Source: a virus
IMG/VR virus record: IMGVR_UViG_3300037115_000025
Coordinates: 1 to 43,083 of that record
Reading direction: 5' to 3' (one strand)
DNA: 43,083 nucleotides
Shown piece after piece: positions 1-6,751 of this stretch (position 1 is its first letter; every line of letters begins with the position of its first letter). The translations under genes and the position numbers were made by a program. The notes beneath the pieces are model-generated. The model saw nothing but the letters and a program-made list of their open reading frames with translations. It was not told the origin of the DNA and did not search any database.

Positions 1-148
1 TGAGTGTGAGCGGGTTAATCCAGTTGCCGAAGTATGAGGCATCCTGCCGCGTGTCCAGTTGCGCCCATCCGTCTTTCGATGTGCATTTACGGAAGTCGTA
101 TCTGTACCGATCTCCCATAACGTCAAAGCCGCGTGTCATTGTCGCCAT
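1..148 (-). CDS. Small unknown phage protein, C-terminal part outside the window
   Basis: The reading frame opens with ATG at 148 on the minus strand, 7 nt after a GGGAG ribosome site, and stays open to the window edge (49 codons seen). The product starts MATMTRGFDVMGDRYRY and contains a QDASYFGNWINP stretch. That pattern is familiar to me from small uncharacterised phage and plasmid proteins, but I know no function. It is the last visible gene of the leftward operon and follows the 182-367 gene by about 30 nt. Confidence 0.7.
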   Translation of the reverse strand, partial: MATMTRGFDVMGDRYRYDFRKCTSKDGWAQLDTRQDASYFGNWINPLTL

Positions 149-173
149 TTTCAATCTCCCTTAAATCGGTTTA

Positions 174-186
174 GACGCCTATCAAT
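174..186 (-). repeat. TTGATAG intergenic element, copy 1
   Basis: Minus-strand ATTGATAGGCGTC overlaps the tandem TGA TAG stops of the 182-367 gene and lies about 25 nt before the ribosome site of the next gene. Related copies start intergenic gaps at 686-693, 947-955 and 1186-1196, and another lies at 5514-5523. In two gaps (copy 1 and 686-693) the similarity continues as GTCTAAA followed by CGATTT or CGAATTT. Role unknown; it may be a promoter, processing or regulatory element of the leftward operon. Confidence 0.45.
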
Positions 187-367
187 GGGTTGTTAGTTCG
201 GCTTTCAATGCCTCATCCAATTGCACCTTGAGCCGGAACAGTTGAACGTTAGCGCGATACGTGCCGTCGTCAAGGCCACCATTGAAGCAGGATGTAACCT
301 TGATTCCCCGCTCTCGCATCTCTTGACGGGTTGCGCGTAGTTGCTTGCGAATCTCTTTGCTTGTCAT
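182..367 (-). CDS. Unknown small basic protein
   Basis: A 61-residue protein starting MTSKEIRKQLRATRQEM. Its N-terminal third is basic and predicted helical. A GAGAGGAAG ribosome site precedes the ATG and begins right at the stop of the upstream 377-655 gene, so the two are probably co-translated. The gene ends in tandem stops TGA TAG. I recognise no domain. Codon use and ribosome site support a real gene; function is unknown. Confidence 0.65.
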   Translation of the reverse strand: MTSKEIRKQLRATRQEMRERGIKVTSCFNGGLDDGTYRANVQLFRLKVQLDEALKAELTTH

Positions 368-376
368 GTCTTCCTC

Positions 377-655
377 TCAGAATGCGATGGTAACGTTGGA
401 CGGCAGTTTACCGTTTGCTGAAAGCTGTTTATAGGCGAGATTCCCCGCCCCGTGCGCGTCAAGCCAGATACCGTTTTCGACTAGGCTAGACACTTTCTGT
501 AGTTCGCGCAGAGTGACAGTCCCATCGCGCAAGGAATCAGCCACAGCGTCAAGCCATGTGACTACCAGGGGGCTTGTTTTCTCGTAATGGTCTGCCGCAT
601 CGGACAGGTACCAGTCGAACGCGCTAACCTCGAATGTGAAGAATGGTTTCAGCAT
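377..655 (-). CDS. Unknown 92-residue phage protein
   Basis: The frame is open from a TTG at 670, but GGGAG lies 8 nt before the ATG at 655 (product MLKPFFTFEVSAFDWY). I choose that start; an ATG at 661 is an alternative with poor spacing. The protein is mixed alpha/beta by eye, with an internal VADSLRDGTVTLRELQKV segment that looks helical. No domain recognised. It sits in the leftward small-gene operon directly upstream of the 182-367 gene, 9 nt apart. Confidence 0.6.
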   Translation of the reverse strand: MLKPFFTFEVSAFDWYLSDAADHYEKTSPLVVTWLDAVADSLRDGTVTLRELQKVSSLVENGIWLDAHGAGNLAYKQLSANGKLPSNVTIAF

Positions 656-711
656 TGTCATCTCTCCCAAATTCGTTTTAGACTTCTATCAATTGCCAGT
701 GAGCGCAAGGA

Positions 712-915
712 TTAGTACAAGAGTTCCCTGCGCGTGTACCATCCCCATTCGCCGCGTCGGACAATGACAAAGCGATCAGGCGCAAGACAGCCGGACTCCG
801 GCCCATGATTCAGGTAATTCTGTGCGATCTCTTTTGCTTCGCTCAGAGAGTCAACGGGACCGATAATCTGGTATTGCCCGTCTTCGCTCTCGACTACCAA
901 AATTCCGTATTCCAT
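712..915 (-). CDS. Unknown 67-residue phage protein
   Basis: The start is the ATG at 915, 8 nt after GGAGGA; the frame extends to 996 but has no ribosome site there. The product begins MEYGILVVESEDGQYQI and shows an amphipathic strand-strand-helix pattern (DSLSEAKEIAQNYLNHG). This resembles small single-domain phage proteins that fold as beta-alpha units. No function is recognised. It is separated from its neighbours by gaps carrying the TTGATAG element. Confidence 0.6.
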   Translation of the reverse strand: MEYGILVVESEDGQYQIIGPVDSLSEAKEIAQNYLNHGPESGCLAPDRFVIVRRGEWGWYTRRELLY

Positions 916-958
916 AAAGCTATTCCTCCGTGTTTGGTTTGGTTCGCTATCAAACGTG

Positions 959-1144
959 TTATACGGTGATACCGTATTCACTCCGGTACGCTTCAAACCA
1001 TAGTTTCACGGCCTCATCTTTCGTATCGCCGTAGGATTGAATGCCATGCTTGAGACACTTCCACCCGTAGGCTGTGAATCGTTCAAAGTCTGCCGTCACG
1101 AATTCAGGGACGGGGGGACGTGGATTCTTAGGCCATGCTTTCAT
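959..1144 (-). CDS. Unknown 61-residue phage protein
   Basis: The start is the ATG at 1144, 9 nt after AGGAGG, rather than the open frame back to 1192. The product begins MKAWPKNPRPPVPEF and contains TAYGWKCLKHGIQSYGDTKDEAVKLWFEAYR. The T-K-D-E-A-V-x-x-W pattern is common in small phage proteins that share a single alpha/beta unit. Function unknown. Its upstream gap holds the inverted repeat at 1177-1193. Confidence 0.6.
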   Translation of the reverse strand: MKAWPKNPRPPVPEFVTADFERFTAYGWKCLKHGIQSYGDTKDEAVKLWFEAYRSEYGITV

Positions 1145-1176
1145 TTGTTCGCGCCTCCTATGCGCGATAGGACAAA

Positions 1177-1193
1177 TTTGATTCCCTATCAAA
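1177..1193. repeat. Inverted repeat TTTGAT-5-ATCAAA containing a TTTGATAG element
   Basis: TTTGAT (1177-1182) and ATCAAA (1188-1193) are exact inverted repeats around a 5-nt centre. The minus-strand reading is TTTGATAG, the element shared with other gaps of this operon. An ACCGGAACGA decamer next to it recurs, minus strand, in the gap at 3550-3601. The size and symmetry suit a protein operator, which is inference only. Confidence 0.4.
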
Positions 1194-1204
1194 TCGTTCC
1201 GGTA

Positions 1205-1435
1205 TCAAAACAGGATACACGGGGCAGGTTCCTTGCTTGCAAGTTGCGCAAGGATGATACACGTTAGGCAATCGCATAGCTCGCCATGCTTGCGCGTAGC
1301 GTCACAGTACACGGGGCAAGTGGAACGTGCTACATCGGCGCTAGTCGCACGCGGGCAGGTTCCAAGTACAGTCAATGGACTGCCGCAAGTGGTACACGTT
1401 TGATTCATACTCCCCCCCCGTTCATACTTGCCCAT
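1205..1435 (-). CDS. Cysteine-rich zinc-ribbon-like small protein
   Basis: The frame runs from ATG 1435 to TGA 1205 (76 residues). It has CTTCGSP near residue 14, then CP, CPVYC and CDCLTC, seven to nine cysteines arranged like zinc knuckles. The start is uncertain. ATG 1435 has no clear ribosome site, while ATG 1408 (MNQTCTTCGSP) follows a run of G bases only a few nt away. Small zinc-ribbon proteins are frequent in phages as nucleic-acid or protein adaptors; no specific role is evident. Confidence 0.5.
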   Translation of the reverse strand: MGKYERGGSMNQTCTTCGSPLTVLGTCPRATSADVARSTCPVYCDATRKHGELCDCLTCIILAQLASKEPAPCILF

Positions 1436-1456
1436 GCTTGCTAAATGCCGTTTTCT

Positions 1457-1478
1457 TGCCCCTGTAATGCCCCTGTAA
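1457..1478. repeat. Tandem 11-bp repeat
   Basis: TGCCCCTGTAA occurs twice back to back in the gap between the vWA gene and the zinc-ribbon gene. One helical turn per unit is the geometry of adjacent protein-binding sites. A second 11-bp-period repeat (ATAGTTGGC) lies at 5751-5770. No further evidence for function. Confidence 0.4.
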
Positions 1479-1492
1479 GCGATTGGAAGTGA

Positions 1493-1517
1493 CGGGGAGT
1501 ACCTTAGATACTCCCCG
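1493..1517 (-). terminator. 9-bp hairpin after the vWA gene
   Basis: CGGGGAGTA (1493-1501) pairs perfectly with TACTCCCCG (1509-1517) around a 7-nt loop, directly downstream of the stop at 1523 on the minus strand. No U-tract follows, so it may stabilise the 3' end or attenuate transcription rather than terminate alone. The left arm GACGGGGAGTA recurs at 1590-1600 inside the vWA gene. Confidence 0.45.
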
Positions 1518-1522
1518 ATAGC

Positions 1523-2674
1523 TCAGCGGTCAATATAGACGGTTTCCCCGAAGGGTGCGATATTGCTTTCATCGGTAGACAACCATAAGACGGGGAGTAA
1601 AGGCGCATTGTCGGGGAACGTGCCGTCAAGGTCCGTTATGCAAACGGCACAGACTGCCTGCCCGTCAAGTTCTATCGCCTCAAGAGCAGGCACAAACGAT
1701 GTGCCTCCCCCCCCCTGCGGTTTCCACGTCAAGGAATCACCCCGTTCAAAGCGGTCAATGCTGGCAACTTTGCTATCGAAGTAGTAGACGGTAACGGCAG
1801 CGGGTGAGCATTCATCGATTACAGATTCGACTATCGAACGGGCATAGGACAGAGAGACCTCGTTGACACTCCCCGAAGTGTCTACCATTATTGCAATCTC
1901 CCCTAATGCCTTGGACTCAAGAGCAGGCAGGTACAGACCTTGAGACAAGTATCTGGAGTTTGGCCGGGTCCAAGAGTAATCACCCGTTGACCGCTCACTG
2001 AAGAATCTAAGCAACAGTGAGCGTACATCGATACGCGGTTTTAATGCCTGTTGCACAGACCTTGCCAGTCCACCCGGCATAGTCCCTGCCATTTTCGCCT
2101 GTTGCATTGCGCTGGCTGCTCTTTGTTTCCATTCTTGCTCAGTTGGGGCAGGCTCCCCGTCACTGTCTGGCCCTGTTGGCGCATCCCGAACTTCCCCTAA
2201 CGGGTCCGGGACACTTGGACCTTGACCCGCTGTATTTCCTTGCCCATTGCCCTGCCCGTTCGGGTTCGGTTTATCATCCTGTTGCGTGTGCGAGTAATAC
2301 CATTCCGAAGACTTGCCCTTTTCAGAGTCCGAAGGATACAAAGCACCTTCGGGCAAAGTGAACCCGGATTCCCTAAGTTCCGAATTGATAGCCTTATCGC
2401 AGGCTTCATTCCATGGCTTCATGGACCTTCCGTCACGTCTAAACGGGTGACCCATAGCGCAATGCATGACCTCATGCGCGATAAGAGCAGTCAATTTATC
2501 ATGGGTCAAGGAATCTACAAAGGTTGGATTGTATCCCAGTGAACGGCCATTGACCCATGCCGTATCCGTAGATGGGTCACACTCCATTTTCAGGGACAGT
2601 GCTAGAGTCCCGAAAAAAGGTTGCTCTAGCACTAAAGAGGTGCGGGCAGCGGTCATCTTGCTATGCGAGTTCAT
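1523..2674 (-). CDS. Metallopeptidase-like plus VWA-like protein (DUF2201 type)
   Basis: A 383-residue protein of two parts. The N-terminal part has HEVMHCAMGH at 67-76, an HExxH zinc site with a further histidine, as in the putative metallopeptidase domain DUF2201_N. A low-complexity Asn/Gly/Gln/Pro linker (about 130-180) leads to a C-terminal VWA-like domain with an intact MIDAS: DTSGS 265-269, Thr325 in GGGGTSF, and Asp348/350 in TDLDG. vWA partners of MoxR ATPases work in metal insertion or protein remodelling, as in CbbO, NorD and ViaA; that is family knowledge. Start ATG 2674 overlaps the stop of the upstream gene as ATGA, so translation is coupled. Substrate unknown. Confidence 0.85.
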   Translation of the reverse strand: MNSHSKMTAARTSLVLEQPFFGTLALSLKMECDPSTDTAWVNGRSLGYNPTFVDSLTHDKLTALIAHEVMHCAMGHPFRRDGRSMKPWNEACDKAINSELRESGFTLPEGALYPSDSEKGKSSEWYYSHTQQDDKPNPNGQGNGQGNTAGQGPSVPDPLGEVRDAPTGPDSDGEPAPTEQEWKQRAASAMQQAKMAGTMPGGLARSVQQALKPRIDVRSLLLRFFSERSTGDYSWTRPNSRYLSQGLYLPALESKALGEIAIMVDTSGSVNEVSLSYARSIVESVIDECSPAAVTVYYFDSKVASIDRFERGDSLTWKPQGGGGTSFVPALEAIELDGQAVCAVCITDLDGTFPDNAPLLPVLWLSTDESNIAPFGETVYIDR

Positions 2675-3549
2675 GCGAAAATTCCCTTCCCATAAGTTGC
2701 GGTCATAGCGTCAAGAATGGACTGCGCTTCATTCGCTGTACTAGTGCGCACGTCTGGATTATCGCGCAATGTTTGCGGGTCACTTGCCGCAAGTATCTCT
2801 GTTTGTCTGCGCAAGGTCTCAAGGGTAGCATCATCCGTGACGTTTAAGCGGGTCAGAATATCGCACAATTCCCGTGCATTCCCGATGAGTGAATCCCGAA
2901 AGATAGCTTTCGGATCTGAGAGTTTGGCTTGTATATTTGCCACTATCTCATACAAGCGGGGGACTGCACCTTTAGGTCCTGTCATTGCATCTTGGAAAGC
3001 CTGCTTTACCCGCTCTTCCGTTCTTGCCGCAATGGTAGCAATCTCCTCATCGGCAAGGGTAACGCGGAAGTCAGTGCCTGCGGGGACTGGCGAGTATTCT
3101 ACGCTCATGCTGTAGCGGTCCCCGATGTAACGCGGGTAATCCTGCTCCCGGTACATGCCATTTAGCTTGACGCGGGCATTTTCGCGCAAAGTGGGATATT
3201 CCGCGATAAACGCATCACGCAAGGAATCAAACTCATGCTGCGCCTTGCGGATTGAATCCGTGTATGCCTGATAATTCTTGATTGGAAGCAATCTCCAGCC
3301 GGTATCAGACCACGGCAAAGTCTGCGAGTAATGAATATCTTGCCGTACACTTGCAATGTGCTTCTGAAGATTCTTGTACGCTTCCGCGTCATCGGGCATG
3401 AGCGATTTATTGTATCTGCCCGCATTTTCCGCTGCGCCATGCGCCTCATTCGTTTCGCGGGTCACTTTCTTGTCAAACTTGGAAGCGCTCCAAGAGGAGA
3501 TAGAAAGGTTAACAAGCATTGCACGGGTCAACAAATCATTGGTGGTCAT
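2671..3549 (-). CDS. MoxR/vWA partner protein, DUF3150-like by context
   Basis: A 292-residue, largely helical, charged protein starting MTTNDLLTRAMLVNLSISSW, with GGGAGTG 7 nt before ATG 3549. It contains RYSMSVEYSPVPAGTDFRV and long helices from about 170 on. It sits between a MoxR-type ATPase and a DUF2201-type vWA protein. That order, and the N-terminal L-V-N-L-x-I-S-x-W segment, match my memory of phage and plasmid DUF3150 proteins, but a profile search is needed to confirm it. Its ATGA overlap with the vWA gene implies a matched dose. Likely a structural or adaptor subunit of the same complex. Confidence 0.6.
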   Translation of the reverse strand: MTTNDLLTRAMLVNLSISSWSASKFDKKVTRETNEAHGAAENAGRYNKSLMPDDAEAYKNLQKHIASVRQDIHYSQTLPWSDTGWRLLPIKNYQAYTDSIRKAQHEFDSLRDAFIAEYPTLRENARVKLNGMYREQDYPRYIGDRYSMSVEYSPVPAGTDFRVTLADEEIATIAARTEERVKQAFQDAMTGPKGAVPRLYEIVANIQAKLSDPKAIFRDSLIGNARELCDILTRLNVTDDATLETLRRQTEILAASDPQTLRDNPDVRTSTANEAQSILDAMTATYGKGIFA

Positions 3550-3601
3550 GTATCACACTCCCATGTGAATTCCGGTATTCGTTCCGGTAACGATTGAAAG
3601 G

Positions 3602-4636
3602 TTATGCCCTGCCCGATATCAACTGCCCTAACGGACCACTGTTGAGTCGAACGAAAGAATCCGTATACTGAATTCGTTCGTCACGTCTGATAGCGTCACG
3701 GATAAGGAGTACAGCGAATTCTCCCTTGCCCGCTTCCGTGTAAAGGCGAGTGGCATAGGTGGCAATGCGAGCAAAGTTTGTATCGTTTGCCCGCGCAGCC
3801 AGTCCAACTGCTGTAGCGTACAATTCAGACGGTTTACTCGGAATTGCGGCCTTATCCGGGTTAAGCAGGATAGCGTCAAGGTTTACCAGACTCTTGACCA
3901 TCGAACGGAATGCAAGGTACTCAAGGGATGCCCCTTCCCCGACACTCCCTGCCATTACAGCGGCTTCTATTGCGCTGGGAAGAGACAATGCTTCCACCTT
4001 TGCGAGATGTGCCCATGTACGGGGCACGGGGGAGTTTGTAAGGTCCGCCGTTGCTTCAAACTTGCACAGTAATTCAGGTCTGAAGCGTAGGAAAGCGATC
4101 AAGGTTGCCGGTATTCCGTGCGAGAATGCCCATTGACACCAAGAGTCTATATCAGGTTCCAATTCCACGATTGACACAAAGCGGGATTTTACCGGCTCCA
4201 GAATGCCCGATACTCCCGCTCTATCGACTCGCCTGTTAGTTGCGGCAAGGAATGTAACGCAGTCTGGGAGTACATGGCCGTTGACTCGGCGAGCAAGGAA
4301 TAGCTGCATACATGCAGCCTGTACAGACGGCGGAGCTTGCCCTAAATCATCGAAAAACCATACGGTTAGGTTTTTCGCGTTTAGTGCATGGGAGAATTCG
4401 CCAAACGGGATGAAGTTTGCGCTTTTCCCGTCAACGTTAGGCCATGGTAGGCCCTTAAAGTCTGTTGGGTCACTGACAGCCGGGTGACTGATAATTAAGT
4501 CTGCCCCTGCCTGTTGCGCTGCTTGCGCGATAATGTCAGATTTGCCGATACCGGGTGACCCGGTAGACAGTAAAGGCAAGCGGGCAGGAATCATTGCCGC
4601 AAGGATGGTTTGCAATTGTGACGGGGTAACGGGCAT
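3602..4636 (-). CDS. MoxR-type AAA+ ATPase
   Basis: A 344-residue AAA+ protein. Walker A GSPGIGKS is at 26-33, Walker B VWFFDD at 92-97 and sensor 1 AATN at 131-134, followed by GVSGILEPVKSRF with the arginine-finger region. This layout matches the MoxR/AAA_5 family, chaperone-like motors that work with vWA proteins. I start at ATG 4636 (MPVTPSQLQ), 6 nt after AAAGGA; an in-frame GTG lies 15 nt upstream. It is first in the three-gene leftward set with the 2671-3549 and 1523-2674 genes. ATP hydrolysis is predicted from intact motifs; the remodelled target is unknown. Confidence 0.9.
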   Translation of the reverse strand: MPVTPSQLQTILAAMIPARLPLLSTGSPGIGKSDIIAQAAQQAGADLIISHPAVSDPTDFKGLPWPNVDGKSANFIPFGEFSHALNAKNLTVWFFDDLGQAPPSVQAACMQLFLARRVNGHVLPDCVTFLAATNRRVDRAGVSGILEPVKSRFVSIVELEPDIDSWCQWAFSHGIPATLIAFLRFRPELLCKFEATADLTNSPVPRTWAHLAKVEALSLPSAIEAAVMAGSVGEGASLEYLAFRSMVKSLVNLDAILLNPDKAAIPSKPSELYATAVGLAARANDTNFARIATYATRLYTEAGKGEFAVLLIRDAIRRDERIQYTDSFVRLNSGPLGQLISGRA

Positions 4637-4818
4637 TAGGTTTCCTTTCACGGTGGAGTCAATTAAATCTTACATATAGACGTTTTCATACGTTTAATAT
4701 GCTTGTCAATACCCTAAGAGAATAAATGTATGGAATCTTTATATCGCTATTCCCATAATGGGAAAGCGTTTAGATGTGCCCGGTACACTTGCCAGTGACG
4801 CGCAAGGAATAAAGACAC

Positions 4819-5004
4819 TCAAGAGGGACGCATCATATATATGGTAGGAGTACAGCGGGGGACTATCCCGCGATACGCGGGGACCGTTACCATATAGGCA
4901 ATAGGATTAAACGGAATGTTTACCAGATAGTCAATAGGAAAGCTGGAAAGTCGAAAATGCTGTATTTCGTTTCTAACGCACGTTTGACAGTCAAGGCATA
5001 TCAT
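4819..5004 (-). CDS. Possible 61-residue protein with a conserved leader
   Basis: ATG 5004 opens a frame starting MICLDCQTCVRNEIQHF. The upstream sequence (TAGGCGTC, then CCGATTTA, then a G run) closely matches the leader of the gene starting at 148, which argues for a gene or the remnant of one. Against it, the G run touches the ATG with no spacer, and the C-terminal half (VPAYRGIVPRCTPTIYMM) looks non-coding. I regard it as doubtful. Confidence 0.3.
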   Translation of the reverse strand: MICLDCQTCVRNEIQHFRLSSFPIDYLVNIPFNPIAYMVTVPAYRGIVPRCTPTIYMMRPS

Positions 5005-5132
5005 CCCCCCATAAATCGGACTCGACGCCTAGAAAGGGCATTAGACGCGCAGCACGGTCTATGTACTCTATGGTTAACAGTTTGGTATAGATAACCAATA
5101 GAATCAACACCTTACCAACAAAAGTCGTGCGA

Positions 5133-5179
5133 TTAGCGATTATCGCGCATCTATAAGCAAATAGGACACTTAGCGATTA
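5133..5179. repeat. Two copies of TTAGCGATTA, 37 bp apart
   Basis: Exact decamer copies at 5133-5142 and 5170-5179, within the gene-poor region. The first is followed by TCGCGC, making it part of an imperfect palindrome. They could be iterons or operators; two copies alone are weak evidence. Confidence 0.35.
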
Positions 5180-5211
5180 CCATTTAGTAACTGTTGCTGC
5201 TACGCGCACAT

Positions 5212-5228
5212 ATACCCTACTAGGGTAT
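5212..5228. promoter_or_regulatory. Near-perfect palindrome, operator-like
   Basis: ATACCCTA and TAGGGTAT flank a single C, giving a 17-bp dyad with 8-bp arms. It lies in the gene-poor region upstream of the leftward operon. The length and symmetry are typical of a dimeric repressor site. The phage encodes two candidate DNA-binding regulators, a ribbon-helix-helix-like protein (6752) and an XRE-type protein (15528), but no link to either is shown. Confidence 0.4.
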
Positions 5229-5323
5229 CCCTAAAATGCCCCAAACGGGCAGGAATGGGAAACCATAAGGCGCATAGGAGTATTGAGACACTCTCAGACT
5301 AGGACTCTCTACAGGGAAGGTAT

Positions 5324-5338
5324 CAGGGCATGGCCCTG
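5324..5338. promoter_or_regulatory. Second palindrome in the gene-poor region
   Basis: CAGGGC and GCCCTG are separated by ATG, a 15-bp dyad about 100 bp right of the 5212-5228 palindrome. It could be an operator or a small hairpin. The sequence is not the same as the first palindrome. Confidence 0.3.
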
Positions 5339-5946
5339 CGCACAGCGGGGACCGCTCACTATTCCCATATGGACTCGAACGGCACAGAAGACAATTATTC
5401 CCCACTTGCCGATTAAATCATTCTCGCTCGCCTTGACGTTCGTACACGTTTGCTCACTTGGATTATTCCCGATGTATCGAAGCCTTTTACTCCTCTTTGC
5501 TCTTTCGATATTCGCCTATCAAAGAGCAGGCGCATATAAACCGTTCTACACGCGGGATTGGACGCAACAGGGACCGATAGACGGCCATTGACTGTCATGG
5601 GGACCGATATAGGCCGATAATGGGCAAATACAGGCATTTACAGGGGATACGGGGCAGGATAGCGGTATAGCGCCGATAATGCTCACCGCTAATTGCGTAG
5701 ATAAGAGGATAAGGTTACCATAACGGTACTAAATGGTCGATATTGTTACCATAGTTGGCCTATAGTTGGCACAGCAATTGCTTGACTAGTTGTCCACATA
5801 TCGACCACCGCTCAAACGCAGTGACGGCTTTGGTCTCTGTGGTTTGGGGTAGTCTAAAATCGAATGTAACAAAGTGTACAAATAATAAAATAGAAAAATT
5901 TACGGAAATTTCGGAAAGCGCAGAATAATGAGCGCAGAATAAATAT

Positions 5947-6678
5947 TTAGTCGAATAAGGATTTTTGCGCTGGGTTATTTTTGCGAGGTTTTGATTTTGG
6001 TTTTGGGGACATGATTTCGATAATACGGGCGCGTTCTTCTGAATTACTGCCATTTGATTTCCAAGTATTTGCGGCCATGGAGGCGACCCACACGTTATCG
6101 GAGACATAACCGAGAGCGGGGACTTTTTTATCGACAGATGCCCAGCAGCGGCGATCTGGTCCTTGTTTGTAGTCGAGGCGAATATTTGGGAATATGGGGC
6201 AAAAAATCGGGAGAGCGCCGGTATTTGGGTCGTAGATGTCGGCTGGCTTCATGCCATGGGGCAAGCCTTTTTCGCGGGCGCGTTTATTGCAGCGGTCGGC
6301 GGCTTTCTTTTCCCATGGTCTATTGCGCATATTTTCGCGTTTTCTTTCACGGTCTTGTTCTTTATGCTCGGAACGCCATTTACGATCTCTGGCGCGGAAC
6401 TCCTCTAAATTATCGGCGCGGTGTTTTCTTTGTTGCTCGTTGACTATATCCCTATTCGCCTTTTTCCAGTCAGCAACTTTAGCGATTGAATAGTCTTTGT
6501 TTTTCTCATACCACTCTGTTTGCCTTTTGTGTGTGCAGTCTTTGCAGCAATAATCGCGGCCACTGGGTTTTGATTTGTTCTTGGCAAAATTGATTAGCGG
6601 CTGAGGGATTTTGCACTGTGGGCAAATGTAAACTCCCCATTCGATATGGCTCGGGTCGCTCCAAAGATTTTCCTGCAT
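5947..6678 (-). CDS. Zinc-ribbon/HNH-like endonuclease
   Basis: A 243-residue protein. I start at ATG 6678 (MQENLWSDPSH), 6 nt after GGAG; the frame runs on to 7368, but that part is the shadow of plus-strand genes. Near residues 20-50 are CPQC and CCKDC, a zinc ribbon. A long basic helical region follows (KKANRDIVNEQQRKH onwards). The C-terminal part holds CPIFPNIRLDY, SVDKKVPALGYVSDNVWV and ANTWKSNGS, which fits the HNH-like phage endonucleases with a CP..G..L...SVDRI..KGY..GNV..IS..AN..K pattern. The usual catalytic His is not obvious. It may be a free-standing homing or DNA-processing nuclease. Confidence 0.7.
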   Translation of the reverse strand: MQENLWSDPSHIEWGVYICPQCKIPQPLINFAKNKSKPSGRDYCCKDCTHKRQTEWYEKNKDYSIAKVADWKKANRDIVNEQQRKHRADNLEEFRARDRKWRSEHKEQDRERKRENMRNRPWEKKAADRCNKRAREKGLPHGMKPADIYDPNTGALPIFCPIFPNIRLDYKQGPDRRCWASVDKKVPALGYVSDNVWVASMAANTWKSNGSNSEERARIIEIMSPKPKSKPRKNNPAQKSLFD

Positions 6679-6695
6679 TATTTTCTCCAAGGTGC

Positions 6696-6724
6696 TTGAC
6701 AGGTTCATATACATCTGATACAAA
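6696..6724 (+). promoter_or_regulatory. Sigma70-like promoter for the rightward train
   Basis: TTGACA at 6696-6701 (perfect -35), a 17-nt spacer, and TACAAA at 6719-6724 (4 of 6 match to TATAAT). It lies in the gap between the divergent HNH-like gene and the ribbon-helix-helix-like gene, 28 nt upstream of ATG 6752. Transcription would start near 6731 and leave a short leader with GGAGGG. It is the clearest promoter in the window. Confidence 0.65.
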
Positions 6725-6751
6725 GGATACCATAGATACGGAGGGTTGCAA

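Larger units (their letters stand above)
4637..5946. other. 1.3-kb gene-poor region, candidate control or origin region
   Basis: Between the MoxR start and the HNH-gene stop I find only one weak gene candidate (4819-5004). The rest holds short repeats. GGGACCG occurs at about 4880, 5346, 5572 and 5600. TTAGCGATTA is at 5133-5142 and 5170-5179. TTACCATA is at 5715-5722 and 5746-5753. ATAGTTGGC is at 5751-5759 and 5762-5770, and AGCGCAGAATAA at 5917-5928 and 5931-5942. There are palindromes at 5212-5228 and 5324-5338 and an AT-rich tract at about 5875-5950. A minus-strand TTGACA (4709 to 4704) could belong to the MoxR operon promoter, but I see no matching -10. Repeats plus an AT-rich tract suit a replication origin or a transcription switch. 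Confidence 0.5.

Noticed and set aside
5283-5591. 102-codon plus-strand frame in the gene-poor region, with a hydrophobic inner segment from 5471
   Set aside because: TTG start only 2 nt from AGGAG, odd composition, inner ATG without ribosome site; repeats run through it without regard to the frame.
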